64,000 nucleotides of DNA, taken from NCBI RefSeq assembly GCF_029784135.1, contig NC_073744.1, positions 11,161,429 to 11,225,428 on the forward strand. Reading direction: 5' to 3'. Made by a program: the position numbers and the translations under genes. The notes beneath the pieces were generated by a model. It was not told the origin of the DNA and searched no databases. It worked only from the letters and a program-made list of their open reading frames with translations. This DNA comes from Toxorhynchites rutilus septentrionalis (taxonomy: Eukaryota; Arthropoda; Insecta; Diptera; Culicidae). Of this stretch, positions 31,867 through 42,155 are shown in pieces. The stretch's first letter is position 1; each line of letters starts with the position of its first letter.

Positions 31867-32460
31867 GATGGAGCGTTCGTGGATTTTATTCATTTTTACA
31901 ACGGACGTGGAACGGACAACAGTGGAGAGCAGCAGCAGTAGACGCGGCTAATATATAGACGAGCATCGAAGCTGTGTGGTCAATAGGCTAGCTGTGCCTC
32001 ACATCAAGCTTCTATGGCAGTATAAGCAGCGACAAACTACTACTACTCTACTAGTGGCAGCAGCAAGCATTGCGAGCGGAGCATTTCGGGCACGCTCTCT
32101 CCATCAGAAGTGCTAGCACACGCTTCTTGGAATCGTGAAAATGCAACAGTGAACTTCAAGATGAGCATCGAATCTGAGCGGCCAACAATTGAGCTGTGTC
32201 TCATATCGAACTTTAGTGGCAGTAGCAGCAGCAGCGGCGGTAAACATCGAGGCCTAACATCAACAATCGAGCTGTGTCCCGCATCGGTCCAGTACTGATG
32301 GCAACAGCAAACATCATGAGCAGAAAGTTTCAGGCATGTTCTCTCTTTTTGCTGATGCTGCTGCTCAGTCAGATTTCTCATTTTGTTCGACGCTCAGATC
32401 GGTAAACATATATGTTTTTAGTGTTTTAAGTGTAGTCACATCAAATCAACATCAACCAAC

Positions 32461-32651
32461 ATGACTTCATGCGGCAAGGAAGGCAAAGGAAGCGTATCGC
32501 AAGGTTCTACATGACAATATCCAGTGTATCAAATTCGCTATTCGCCGTTTAGCTCGACGTGATGGTGTCAACGAAAACCACCAAAATAAAAACAGAAATA
32601 AGCAGCAGCGGCTCCGAAAAAGCTACCGCTGCCAAAAAACAACAGAAGTGA
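32461..32651 (+). pseudogene. Histone H4 fragment fused to H1-like tail (unit 2)
   Basis: Starts with an H4-like ATG (MTSCGKEGKG), then after a short deletion and frameshift YRKVLHDNIQCIKFAIRR and LARRDGV at 32494-32572, closer to H4 than unit 1. The Lys/Ala-rich tail at 32598-32651 (AAAAPKK, frameshift, KATAAKKQQK, stop TGA) resembles an H1 C-terminus. Non-functional. Confidence 0.8.
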
Positions 32652-32836
32652 ATTGTTGTTTTTGTTGCTCCATAAAGTTTTACGCGAGTAAATATGTCGG
32701 AATATATGTTCACGCAATATGAGCGCCAATCTCGTAAACGTGCATCGGAGCTGAAACAACTTTCTATCACTGATACCGAAAGCTCGATTGTAACACTGGT
32801 GAAATGAACAAAAAATACCCAACAACCAAATCAAAC

Positions 32837-32852
32837 GGCCCTTTTCAGGGCC
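32837..32852 (+). promoter_or_regulatory. Histone mRNA 3' stem-loop (unit 2), perfect consensus
   Basis: GGCCCTTTTCAGGGCC, preceded by TCAAAC and followed by ATCA, equals the metazoan consensus (six-base stem starting GG, TTTC loop, A-rich 5' flank). CAAAGAGTTTAA about 20 bases downstream is a plausible U7 site. SLBP and U7 snRNP recognise such signals to make non-polyadenylated histone mRNA. Confidence 0.85.
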
Positions 32853-33149
32853 ATCAGATCATTATCAAAGAGTTTAACAATATATTTTTTCAAACATCCA
32901 AAATCAGCATGCGACAGATAGCCTAACGTAATCCTACGTCAACTATGCGGTCGTGTCTCGGACACAACCTTCTGTGACTGTTTTTGACAATTTTTTAAAA
33001 GAAACTACATTTCTTCGAAACCTTCTGCAGCTTCAGTGATAGCTTGGATTTGTTTGTCGTCAAAGGAAAAGTTGTTCGAAAAACTATACAAAACAAATCT
33101 CTTTCATTAGATATTGTGATCATTGATCATATTAGACCCGACAAAAAAA

Positions 33150-33870
33150 TGGGTGGGTTATATCTATGATATAACCGCAAGGTTGACGTGGAACTACCTT
33201 AGCTTAGCAATCATTCGTTTGTATTGATTAAATTCTTGATTGAATGAAACAGTTTCCAAATTCAATTGAGTTCAATATATTTGCTCTGTGAGTGAAAAAA
33301 ATGAACAAATGCCATGTAAAGTCAATTCATTTATTGTGATTGATTGTTCTTCGTTACAAGTAAATTTAATGACGGACCTTTTACTTTTGGTATGATGACT
33401 AGAACAAAATATATGTACGGAAGAATTATCAAACGTTTGATGAACCAGCCTAAGGCTGAAAATCTTTCCAATAAAGACAAAAAAAAATTATCAAACGATT
33501 ATTTTATTTTACATTTCCCTCTGAAGTTTACATCCCAAAAGTGTAAATACTTCTCGAATCTCGAGTTTGCTTGAAACTGGGAAGTTCATTCGCTGCACGA
33601 TTTTCCCAGGTTCCTAAGTTTAGAAGATCATGTTAGGACAGACATATTCCACTCTGCACAAAGGCAAGCGAGGACAAAAGTACTCGCAGTTTGCATTTAC
33701 TTGCAGAGCCGATTTCCCCAGAAACCTCGGTTTTGAAGTCTGTGTTAGGGAAACACATTCCAGTCGGAACAAAAATACCCCCGACTTGCATGAATTTGAA
33801 ATACCGATTTCTCCAGGCACCTTGGTTTAGAAATCTCTATTAGGGAACACATTTCGGTGGGAACTTTAAA
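33150..33870 (-). mobile_element. THF element (type f), hairpin B end and part of body
   Basis: After seven A, TGGGTGGGTTATATC-TAT-GATATAACCGCA followed by GTTGACGTGGAACTACC: the hairpin B module with a changed but paired stem. 33600-33860 holds about 2.5 copies of a roughly 100-base unit (CCGATTTCCCCAG...CTTGGTTT...GTGTTAGGGAA). The hairpin A end was not found before the LINE at 33948. Matches 38230-39122 in opposite orientation. Confidence 0.65.
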
Positions 33871-33947
33871 CGGAGACTTTAAATCTAACAATTCATTCGT
33901 CTCCGATTTTCTTTTCTACTATTTTTATTATTTTTGTTCCAAATGTT

Positions 33948-34865
33948 CTATATTTTCTTGTAAAGTTCTGTTTCTTTCAAAAATTCAATTAAGTTATTCT
34001 CCTGAGTGTCATCATTACTTAATATGTCCCTTAGGTTCTGTCCAATATTATTCCTAATTCTAGCATCCTTCGTATGTTGGCAATCCAGTAGCAAGTGACT
34101 TACAGAGATGGGAGCCTCGTTGCAAGAGCATTGAGGTTTTTCTTTATTTCTTTGAAAAAGATATGTATGAGTGACCTTTGTATGGCCGATTCGAAGACGG
34201 GTGAGAAGCAGTCTTTCCTTACTGTTGTTTCTGTCATGCCATGGAAGAGTGTTGTTTTTAATTCTTTGAAGAAAAGTTGATCTGCTATTTCTCCAGGCTA
34301 TGTCCCAACTTTGGCGGATCTGTTGTTTTACCCAAAGTTTCGCATCAGAGCGAGGAATGGGTATATTAGGGGGTTCTTGGGTTCTGCCCCTACCGGCTAA
34401 TTTGTCGGCGGCAGTGTTTCCAGGAATTCCGGTATGACCGGGAACCCAGCAGAAGGTAATATTTTTGTCAGAAGCAGCTTCTTCTATTGCAATGATCCAT
34501 AGGTGAAGGTTTTTACCTTTTTGAAGAGCCTGGAGACAGCTCGCGGAATCAGAAAATACAACAGTAGGAAGAGAATCATGTGTGCACTCTTGGGTAGCGA
34601 TTAGAAGCGAAAAAGCTTCTGCGCTAAAAATTGTGCATTGAGGAGGAAGCGAGAAGCTACCAGTGTATTGGTTATCAAAAATTCCACAACCGACACCGTC
34701 AGTGCTTACAGAACCATCAGTGTAAACTTGATGTTCAAACTGGAATTTTGTTTCTACGAGGTGATTGAAACATGCCTTTACTTTTGATTGGAGATCTCCT
34801 GCACGAACTTCCTCGAGTAAATCAAAGTTGACGGTCGGCGGTTTCACATTCCAATTCCTTTCCAT
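33948..34865 (-). pseudogene. I-clade-like LINE ORF2: RNase H and C-terminus
   Basis: 305 open codons. RNase H catalytic blocks are all present: VYTDGSVSTDGVGCG (D), SAEAFSLL (E), VVFSDSASCLQAL (D), WVPGHTGIPGNTAADKLAG (H/D). The C-terminus has CSCNEAPISVSHLLLDC, a zinc-like motif, and ends at a stop. RNase H after RT is typical of the I group of non-LTR elements. It is out of frame with the RT part (34909-36180) because of stops and a shift at an AATCAT repeat (34893-34907). Confidence 0.85.
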
Positions 34866-34908
34866 AACCGTCGAATGTACACATATATCGGGAAGATTAT
34901 GATTATGA

Positions 34909-36180
34909 TTACTGATTGGTGTGTTCTTTGAATCGGTCCTTTGCCCGAGATATTAATGGGACATCATGGTCGCGGTCAGGAATTGAAAGGTAACGGATAG
35001 CTGTATCGGTTACAATCTTCGTAACGAGCCGATCGAATGGTAGCTGCCCACTTTCCGCCATAACAGCGAGAGTGGGACTTGTAACAAAGGCACCGATGGC
35101 TATCTTTATTGCCTTATTATATACCGGTTCGATCGTTTTAAGCGGTTTTTCGCCACCTCTGCTGAAGATGCTTACTCCATAGAGAATTTTTGGAATTAAC
35201 CAAACGTTTACTATCCTTAAAAGAGATTTCCTATGTCCGGAAACTAGGTTGCCAGAAATTGCCTTCAATAAATTTAATCTGTTTCGGGCTTCTTTTTTGA
35301 TCACCTGAGCATGTGGCATGAAACTAAGTTTCTTGTCAAAGGTTACTCCGAGTATTTTAAGAGTTTTGACTGAGGGGATTTGGGTTTCGAAAATTTTGGG
35401 GTTGGAAATTTTGAAGTGAGCTTTTGGACTGCATATATGAAGAACTTTAGATTTTTCCGGAGATATTTCGAAACCAAGATTTTGGGCCCAGTCTAGAACG
35501 GAATCAATTGCTCTCTGAAGTCTTTTCCTTGTTGCTGAAGCAGCGACGCTAACTGAAACTAGCACACTGTCATCTGCATAAACAAGGATTTTTACATTAT
35601 CAGGAATTTTTGCAAAAAGGGATTGCATAATGACCAAGAAGAGGGTTGGTGATATAACCGAGTCCTGGGGAATTCCATTTTCTTGGATTTTTAGTGAAGA
35701 TTTTGTGTTGTTGACTATGGTTCTAAAGGTTCTATTTTCTAGGAAACTTTTAATATAAAAACCTAGTCTTCCACGGATCCCCCAGTCGAAGAGACTCCTC
35801 AATACTGGGTACCTCCATGCTCTATCAAATGCCTTGCTAAGATCAAGTGAGGCCACATCTTTCTCGATAACGTCATGTACAATAGCCTCTAATTCTTCGA
35901 GGTGATCTTCTGTGCATTTTCCCGCACGAAAAGCGAACTGTCTTGGATCTAGTAGCTTATTAGACTCTAAGAAGATCTTTAAGCGTCGATTAACTATCCT
36001 TTCTAGAACTTTTCCGACACAACTCAAAAGAGTTATAGGTCGGAAATTGTCAAGAAGATGTTGGTTTTTGTCTGGTTTCGGAAGTGAAACTATCAGACCG
36101 TCTTTCCAGCAATTGGGAATATTCCCGCTGGACCATACCTTATTGTAAACTGTCAATAAGACTTCGACTAATCGACCCAC
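34909..36180 (-). pseudogene. I-clade-like LINE ORF2: reverse transcriptase
   Basis: 423 open codons covering the RT fingers, palm and thumb: NFRPITLLSCVGKVLERIV, QFAFRAGKCTEDHL, motif A VASLDLSKAFDRAW, motif B GIPQDSVISPTLF (the usual QGS glycine is D), motif C ILVYADDSVLVS. Target-primed reverse transcription is the family mechanism. The 5' part (ORF1, endonuclease) is absent; similarity stops at about 36180, so the copy is 5'-truncated. It ends in TAA immediately before a trinucleotide-like AATCAT run. Confidence 0.85.
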
Positions 36181-36434
36181 TGAGTTTTTAATATGGTATT
36201 TATTGATGAGATAAGATATAAAAAATGGTTTCGCTTACCGCGTACCTGAAGATAACAACCAGTGATTAAACGAGATCTCTGGTTATCGCCGTAGAAACAC
36301 CTCAATACCACGAAATGAAAAAAATGCCTTCGAAGAGGCCCTCTGGCACTCACTAAACTGGATCACCAATATATTCTCTTCTTTTGGTTTCCTTATAACT
36401 TCGCTTATAATTTTCTTTTTCTATTCTTTCTTTT

Positions 36435-37763
36435 GACGTAGGATTACGTCTTTCGGGAACATATTGGGGTACAAATTGAAAATCGAAAATCGAGCACATC
36501 TTAAAAATTGTCCAATTTCGAACGCGTATTGCTCAGTCACTTCATGATGGATTGATGAAATTTTTGCGTCAATCGATTTCGGCACTCCATAACAATTTTT
36601 ATATTGAATAAAATAATATATGTCATGAAACTAACTATCGAACAAGTGAAAAATCTCAACCCCTATCCTAACGGAAGTACCCACATCTGATTGGTCGAAA
36701 TTGACGACACATGCGGCGGTTCCCTAACAGAGACATCTAAACCAAGCTGCCTGGGGGAAATCAGCATTGGAAATACATGAAAGTAGGGGTAGCTTTTGTT
36801 GTCACCGAAATGTGTTCCCTAACAGAGAAATCTAAACCAAGGTGCCCGGGAGAAATCGGCATTGCACATATATGCAAGTTGCGGGCAATTTTATGTTGCC
36901 TCACTGAGTGACACGATTAATTCTAGCAAATAAAATGTGAATTTGAAACTTTAATGTTGGTTGCTTCGTGAAATTTCATATCAATGACCGATCCGTGTAA
37001 GTGTAAAATTGTATATGGTGGCATTTGTGTTAAAAATTACTTGATATATGAAACGATTTACTTTAATTTTCCTAAATAGAAACCAAGGTGTGTTCCCACT
37101 CGAGAACTTGTCGTTCGGTTTAAAGTGTTTAAGCTGTAAAGTTGTGTTCATTTTCACCTAAGGACCATACCATACAGCGAGAAAAGTTGAAAAAGTAAAG
37201 AACTAATCGAAAAAAATGATTTCCCATTTGCTTTACATATAGTATTAGGTGTTGTTAGTCCAATTTAAATTCGCATTGGGTTGAATAAACACTCAGAAAG
37301 TAAAAATTATAGAAGAAAATTACCTTTCCCATTTCAAATATGTTTTCGCTACATTGATGTAACATGTTTTTAATTGTTTTCGATATTGATAATTATCTTA
37401 TATTACATTGATTTTGAGTTTTTGAGTTTTTTTTTCATTATTTCATCCATATATAACACAGGAGGCATCTCGTCTAGAGTCACAGAGGGCGGTTTTCATC
37501 ATATATCATTCCACTTCGGCATCTTTTATCTGATACGCACCATCTAACGACTTATTATCATCCTTCTATCATCATCACTCGGTTGTAAACAGTGGTGGAG
37601 TGAACAATCAATATCCAACAACCAAACAAAACGGCCCTTTTCAGAACCACCAAATCATTATCAAAGAGTTTAATTCTTCAAACATATCCAAAGTAAACAG
37701 ATAAACAGCCTAACGGAATCCTACGTCTATGCGGTCGTGTCTCAGACACAACCCTCCTGTGAC
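36435..37763 (+). mobile_element. THF element b, complete (1329 bp)
   Basis: TTTT, hairpin A, TTTCGGGAACATATTGGGG at the left; CACAACCCTCCTGTGAC, then TTTT at the right, with hairpin B inside. The interior has two copies of a roughly 100-base unit (36718-36890), TTGGTTGCTTCGTGAAATTTC, and a decayed histone stem-loop at 37633. No coding frame. Nearly identical to 44779-46106. Confidence 0.85.
37633..37648 (+). promoter_or_regulatory. Decayed histone 3' stem-loop in THF-b
   Basis: GGCCCTTTTCAGAACC followed by ACCA and, 17 bases on, CAAAGAGTTTAA. The left stem GGCCC no longer pairs fully with GAACC. The ACCA flank and downstream element match histone 3' ends. A mirror copy lies at 44894-44909. 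Confidence 0.65.
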
Positions 37764-37929
37764 TTTTTATTTCAAATTCACTGAGTCTTAATACAGACTT
37801 TTGCAGCACTTTTTCTCACTCAAACACAGCACAACACAACGCAGCGCAAATTTGGCGGGAAAACGGCTTCTGAAAATAAAAAGGTAAGAAGAAAACGTTA
37901 GTGGGTAAAACTTGAATACAAGCAATACC

Positions 37930-39122
37930 CGTGACATCGTGTGTTTGCAATGCCGATTTCGCTGCTTGGTTTTAAAGTCTGTGTTAGGGAACATTTTTCG
38001 ATGAGAACAAAATTCCCACTACTTTCATGTATTTGCAATGCCGATTTCCCCAAGGCTGCTTGGTTTTGATGGCTGTGTTAGGGAAACCGTAAATCGGGCC
38101 AATCAAAACGATGCAGGCTAGAGGGTGGAGGTGGTAGCGCTGGAGTAGAGTAGAGTTTTCAAAGGGCCTTTCTCAAGGCTAGAGACGAATGAACTGCAAA
38201 AGTTTAAAGTCTCTAAAATACAATACCTTACCTTACCTTACAAATTCATGCTAGTCGAGGGCATTTTTGTAACACAGAAACCAAGGTGTCTGGGGAAATC
38301 GACTTTGCAAATAAATGCAAACTGCGAGTGCATTTGTACTCGCTTGCCTTTGTGCAGACTGGAATATGTTACGCTAACACGGTCTTCTAAACTAAATTAC
38401 CTGGAGAAATCGTGCAGACACTAGAGGCAAATGAACTTTTAAGTTTGAAGCCTCTTCAGTATTAAAAGTAGAAGTTGAAGTTGTTGATTCATGCAAGCCG
38501 GGGGTACTCCTACACCCGCATGTTTTTTTTTGCACTCCGGAAAGTATTTTCCTAACACGGATTACAGGAGCAGCTACGAACACAACGCTTTGGCTCGGTT
38601 ATGCAAAATTGCATTGGGATATGCCTTCATATCTTCTGCTCACTGAATCTCTACGCATACCATTTGATGATTAGGCAAAATGTTGATAACCGTTTGCAGC
38701 GATAACGCCTATTGATTAAACAATATGCGTTCAACATACATGCCAACATGAAAATGAGTGCCTGAAGTTCATCAAATCAAGCAAATTCGTGGTTCCAGAA
38801 GTACGTACACTTGAGACATGCAAACTTCAGAGGGAAATGTAAAATATAATAATCGCTTGATAACTCTTCCGTTTACATATTTTGTAAGTCCTAAGCATCA
38901 TAGCAAACGTAAAAGGACAATCACGTAATTTACTTGTAATGAAGAACATAATCTATCACCATGCATGAATTGACCTCACATGGCATTTGTTCAATCTTTT
39001 ACTCACAAAGCAAATATATATTGTTTCATTCAATCAAAAATTTAATCAATATAAACAAATGATTACTAGCTTAGCTAGTCCCACGTCAACCTTGCGGTTA
39101 TGTCATAGATATAACTCACCCA
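37930..39122 (+). mobile_element. THF-related block (type f) ending in hairpin B
   Basis: Contains repeated roughly 100-base units (about 37930-38095 and 38240-38580: TGCAATGCCGATTTCCCC...GCTTGGTTTTGA...GTGTTAGGGAA), then sequence matching 33230-33420 in reverse. It ends with the complement of AGTTATATC-TAT-GACATAACCGCAAGG and an A/T run at 39123. At 38164-38179 GGCCTTTCTCAAGGCT is another 16-base stem-loop of histone shape. The left end is unclear. Confidence 0.6.
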
Positions 39123-39368
39123 TTTTTACTATATTTTTTATACTGAAATTTTATCTAGGATTTAATTGAATCGAAAACACAATAATCTATTGGTGAAAGC
39201 TTCTGCCATACAAATGAACCAGAAATTTATACACAACTAGATAACTGATCTGACAAATGAAGCCAACTTTGGCATGCGAGGGTTGTTCGCGCCCGACGCT
39301 CCGAGTGTCGAACAAAAATGCAGTAACCGAAACCACGCCCATCGAAAATGCGCAACAAAGCAATCCGC

Positions 39369-39436
39369 TATAAAAGTGGCGAGCACGATGCGCTCCACTT
39401 CTCATTCCACTCCGACCGTCGACAGAGACGGACGTG
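39369..39436 (+). promoter_or_regulatory. TATA-Inr-DPE-like promoter of the LINE
   Basis: TATAAAAG at 39369-39376, TCATTC with A at 39404 as initiator, and GGACGTG from 39430, about +27, close to the DPE position. Jockey-type elements use internal initiator/DPE promoters; a TATA in addition is less usual. Function inferred. Confidence 0.45.
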
Positions 39437-39489
39437 TTTGGAACTCTATTCATTACCTGATTTTTAAAAAGCTATTTATTTCTCTTTTC

Positions 39490-39689
39490 AGATTGTCTAC
39501 CTGCGATTCATCAACCACCTGTCTGCCCTTGAGGACTACAATAATGAGGAAAACCCGGTCAACCGATCCAGGCATACCACATGGCACCAACAAACTGCAT
39601 CGATCGGATTAGAAAGAAACCGCTATGCTTTATTGGATAGCCATACCGAGGAGGAACCAACTACCGAGAAAGTAAATGTAGAGAAAAAA
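39490..39689 (+). pseudogene. LINE ORF1 N-terminal part
   Basis: A frame containing YLRFINHLSALEDYNNEENP and ERNRYALLDSHTEEEPTTEK runs directly into the THF-a' insertion at AAAAAA. NRYALL followed by acidic residues is typical near the start of Jockey-type ORF1 proteins. The initiator is unclear; a frame starting at ATG 39544 does not match this frame. Confidence 0.55.
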
Positions 39690-39815
39690 GTCACAGAAGG
39701 TTGTGTCCGAGACACGACCGCATAGTTGACGTAGGATTACGTTAGGCTATCTGTCGCATGCTGATTTTGGATGTTCGAAAAAATATATTGTTAAACTCTT
39801 TGATAATGATCTGAT

Positions 39816-39831
39816 GGCCCTGAAAAGGGCC
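39816..39831 (-). promoter_or_regulatory. Histone 3' stem-loop, unit 2 of THF-a'
   Basis: GGCCCTGAAAAGGGCC on the plus strand, i.e. the perfect GGCCCTTTTCAGGGCC consensus on the minus strand, with AAACTCTTTG (complement of CAAAGAGTTT) beyond it. Confidence 0.85.
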
Positions 39832-40017
39832 GTTTAATTTGGTTGTTGGGTATTTTTTGTTCATTTCACCAGTGTTACAATCGAGCTTTCGGTATCAGTG
39901 ATAGAAAGTTGTTTCAGCTCCGATGCACGTTTACGAGATTGGCGCTCATATTGCGTGAACATATATTCCGACATATTTACTCGCGTAAAACTTTATGGAG
40001 CAACAAAAACAACAATT

Positions 40018-40207
40018 CACTTCTGTTGTTTTTTGGCAGCGGTAGCTTTTTCGGAGCCGCTGCTGCTTATTTCTGTTTTTATTTTGGTGGTTTTCGTTGA
40101 CACCATCACGTCGAGCTAAACGGCGAATAGCGAATTTGATACACTGGATATTGTCATGTAGAACCTTGCGATACGCTTCCTTTGCCTTCCTTGCCGCATG
40201 AAGTCAT
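40018..40207 (-). pseudogene. H4 fragment with H1-like tail, unit 2 of THF-a'
   Basis: Mirror of 32461-32651: the H4-like part is at 40096-40207, beginning with an ATG, and the Lys/Ala tail is at 40018-40070. Same deletion and frameshift, so the fusion predates the duplication. Confidence 0.8.
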
Positions 40208-41843
40208 GTTGGTTGATGTTGATCTGATGTGACCACACTTAAAACACTAAAAACATATATGTTTACCGATCTGAGCATCGAACAAAATGAGAAATCTGAC
40301 TGAGCAGCAGCATCAGCAAAAAGAGAGAACATGCCTGAAACTTTCTGCTCATGATGTTTGCTGTTGCCATCAGTACTGGACCGATGCGGGACACAGCTCG
40401 ATTGTTGATGTTAGGCCTCGATGTTTACCGCCGCTGCTGCTGCTACTGCCACTAAAGTTCGATATGAGACACAGCTCAATTGTTGGCCGCTCAGATTCGA
40501 TGCTCATCTTGAAGTTCACTGTTGCACTTTCACGATTCCAAGAAGCGTGTGCTCGCACTTCTGATGGAGAGAGCGTGCCCGAAATGCTCCGCTCGCAATG
40601 CTTGCTGCTGCCACTAGTAGAGTAGTAGTAGTTTGTCGCTGCTTATACTGCCATAGAAGCTTGATGTGAGGCACAGCTAGCCTATTGACCACACAGCTTC
40701 GATGCTCGTCTATATATTAGCCGCGTCTACTGCTGCTGCTCTCCACTGTTGTCCGTTCCACGTCCGTTGTAAAAATGAATAAAATCCACGAACGCTCCAT
40801 CCTTTTATATCATTTGGTATGTGTGAAGTAGGCGCCTCCTCCTCGATTGTCATGCAGCTTGCCGGTGAACGAACGAATCGGGCGCGAAAAAGAAATGACG
40901 TCAATTTCGATCAATCAGGCCTAGGTGTCTTCTGTTTGGATAATGGTTGAGATTTTTTAATTGTTCGATTGTTAGTTACATGATATATATTATTTTATTC
41001 AATGTGAAAAATTATTATGGAGTACCGACAACGTATGATACAAACATCTCATCAATTCATCATGAAATGAATGAGCAATAAGCGTTTGAAATTGGACGGG
41101 TCGCTCATTTATTTTCTAACGATCATTTATTTTCTAACCGGGAAGCAGTTGACATACTACGCTGCGCTTTTATGTACATGAAAAACCACTTTTAACATGC
41201 GGGGAAAAAATCTTATATGAAAATTGTCAGATGTCAATGTTGCCAAGCGTAGTTATCCCATCCGTTACGAGCGTCGTCTATAGACGACATCCGCGCGACG
41301 AGCTGTGTGTACGAGCGTCGTCTTTAGACGACATGAAATTCATACTGCTCTTCGATCACACCAGCGCGATGTGCATACTTTTCGGCGCAGTGCTTCGTAC
41401 AGGGGTAGCACTTCGGCGGAGCACACTGCCGTAATGAAAGGGTTAAACCGACGCCGAACCGAATAGCGATGAACGCACCCATATCACGAACTTCGACAAT
41501 TGATTTGCTATTATGGTGCTACTCGCCTGTGTAGTTCGCGCAAAGGCATCGGCAAAATATTATTTTAGAAAATTCCTTGAGGCATTTGTCTGAAACGTGC
41601 TGTGTATGACCGGAGCCGTTTCGCTATATATATATATGCATACATATGTCATTCGCCTCCCTTACCGCATCCAGTCAGGTTGGTTGATGGAAAGTATGTT
41701 TCTGACGTGATAAGTTTCCTGTTAGTTGCACATGATCAAAGAAAATGTAAAAGTAAACAGTATTTTTGATCGTAGTTTTATATCATTTTTATGATAAGTG
41801 GAAAACAATAAATTAAACTCTTTCGTTTCAAAGCAATATCGAA

Positions 41844-41859
41844 AGTCCTGAAAAGAACT
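41844..41859 (-). promoter_or_regulatory. Histone 3' stem-loop, unit 1 of THF-a'
   Basis: Complement of AGTTCTTTTCAGGACT, identical to 30807-30822. Confidence 0.65.
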
Positions 41860-41934
41860 GGAATGGTTAAATGGGTTGTATGGAATCTGCTGCGTGCTAA
41901 TGTAATGAGGTTTCAGTCGGATGTAGTAGTTGTT

Positions 41935-42155
41935 AACTTTTTGGCAGCGGTAGTTTTTTCGGAGTCGCTGCTGCTTTCCTTGGCTTTGGCATCTTCGGCT
42001 TCTGTGCGTCGGTTTGCAAGGGTTTCGTTGACACCATCACGGTGAGCTAAACAACGGATAGCGGGTTTGATACACTGGATGTTGCCATGTGGAACCTTGC
42101 GATACACTATTCCTTAACCGGGTCCTTTGTCTTCTTTACCTCCATAACCGCATCC
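41935..42155 (-). pseudogene. H4 fragment with H1-like tail, unit 1 of THF-a'
   Basis: Mirror of 30511-30732 (H4-like part at 42027-42155), with the same in-frame stop. The promoter that precedes this unit in THF-a is deleted here. Confidence 0.75.

Larger units (their letters stand above)
29540..32978 (+). mobile_element. THF element a: long copy with histone-derived cargo
   Basis: Begins after TTTT with hairpin A (GACGTAG-GA-TTACGTC) and ends with hairpin B (complement of GGTTGTGTC-loop-GACACGACC) and CTGTGAC. The interior is a tandem pair of related units (about 29600-30900 and 31560-32920). Each holds a TATA-type promoter, low-complexity CAG/AGC-rich DNA, a histone H4-like segment, an H1-like Lys/Ala tail and a histone 3' stem-loop. 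No transposase or other long frame. A near-identical copy in reverse orientation is at 39690-42811. Confidence 0.8.
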
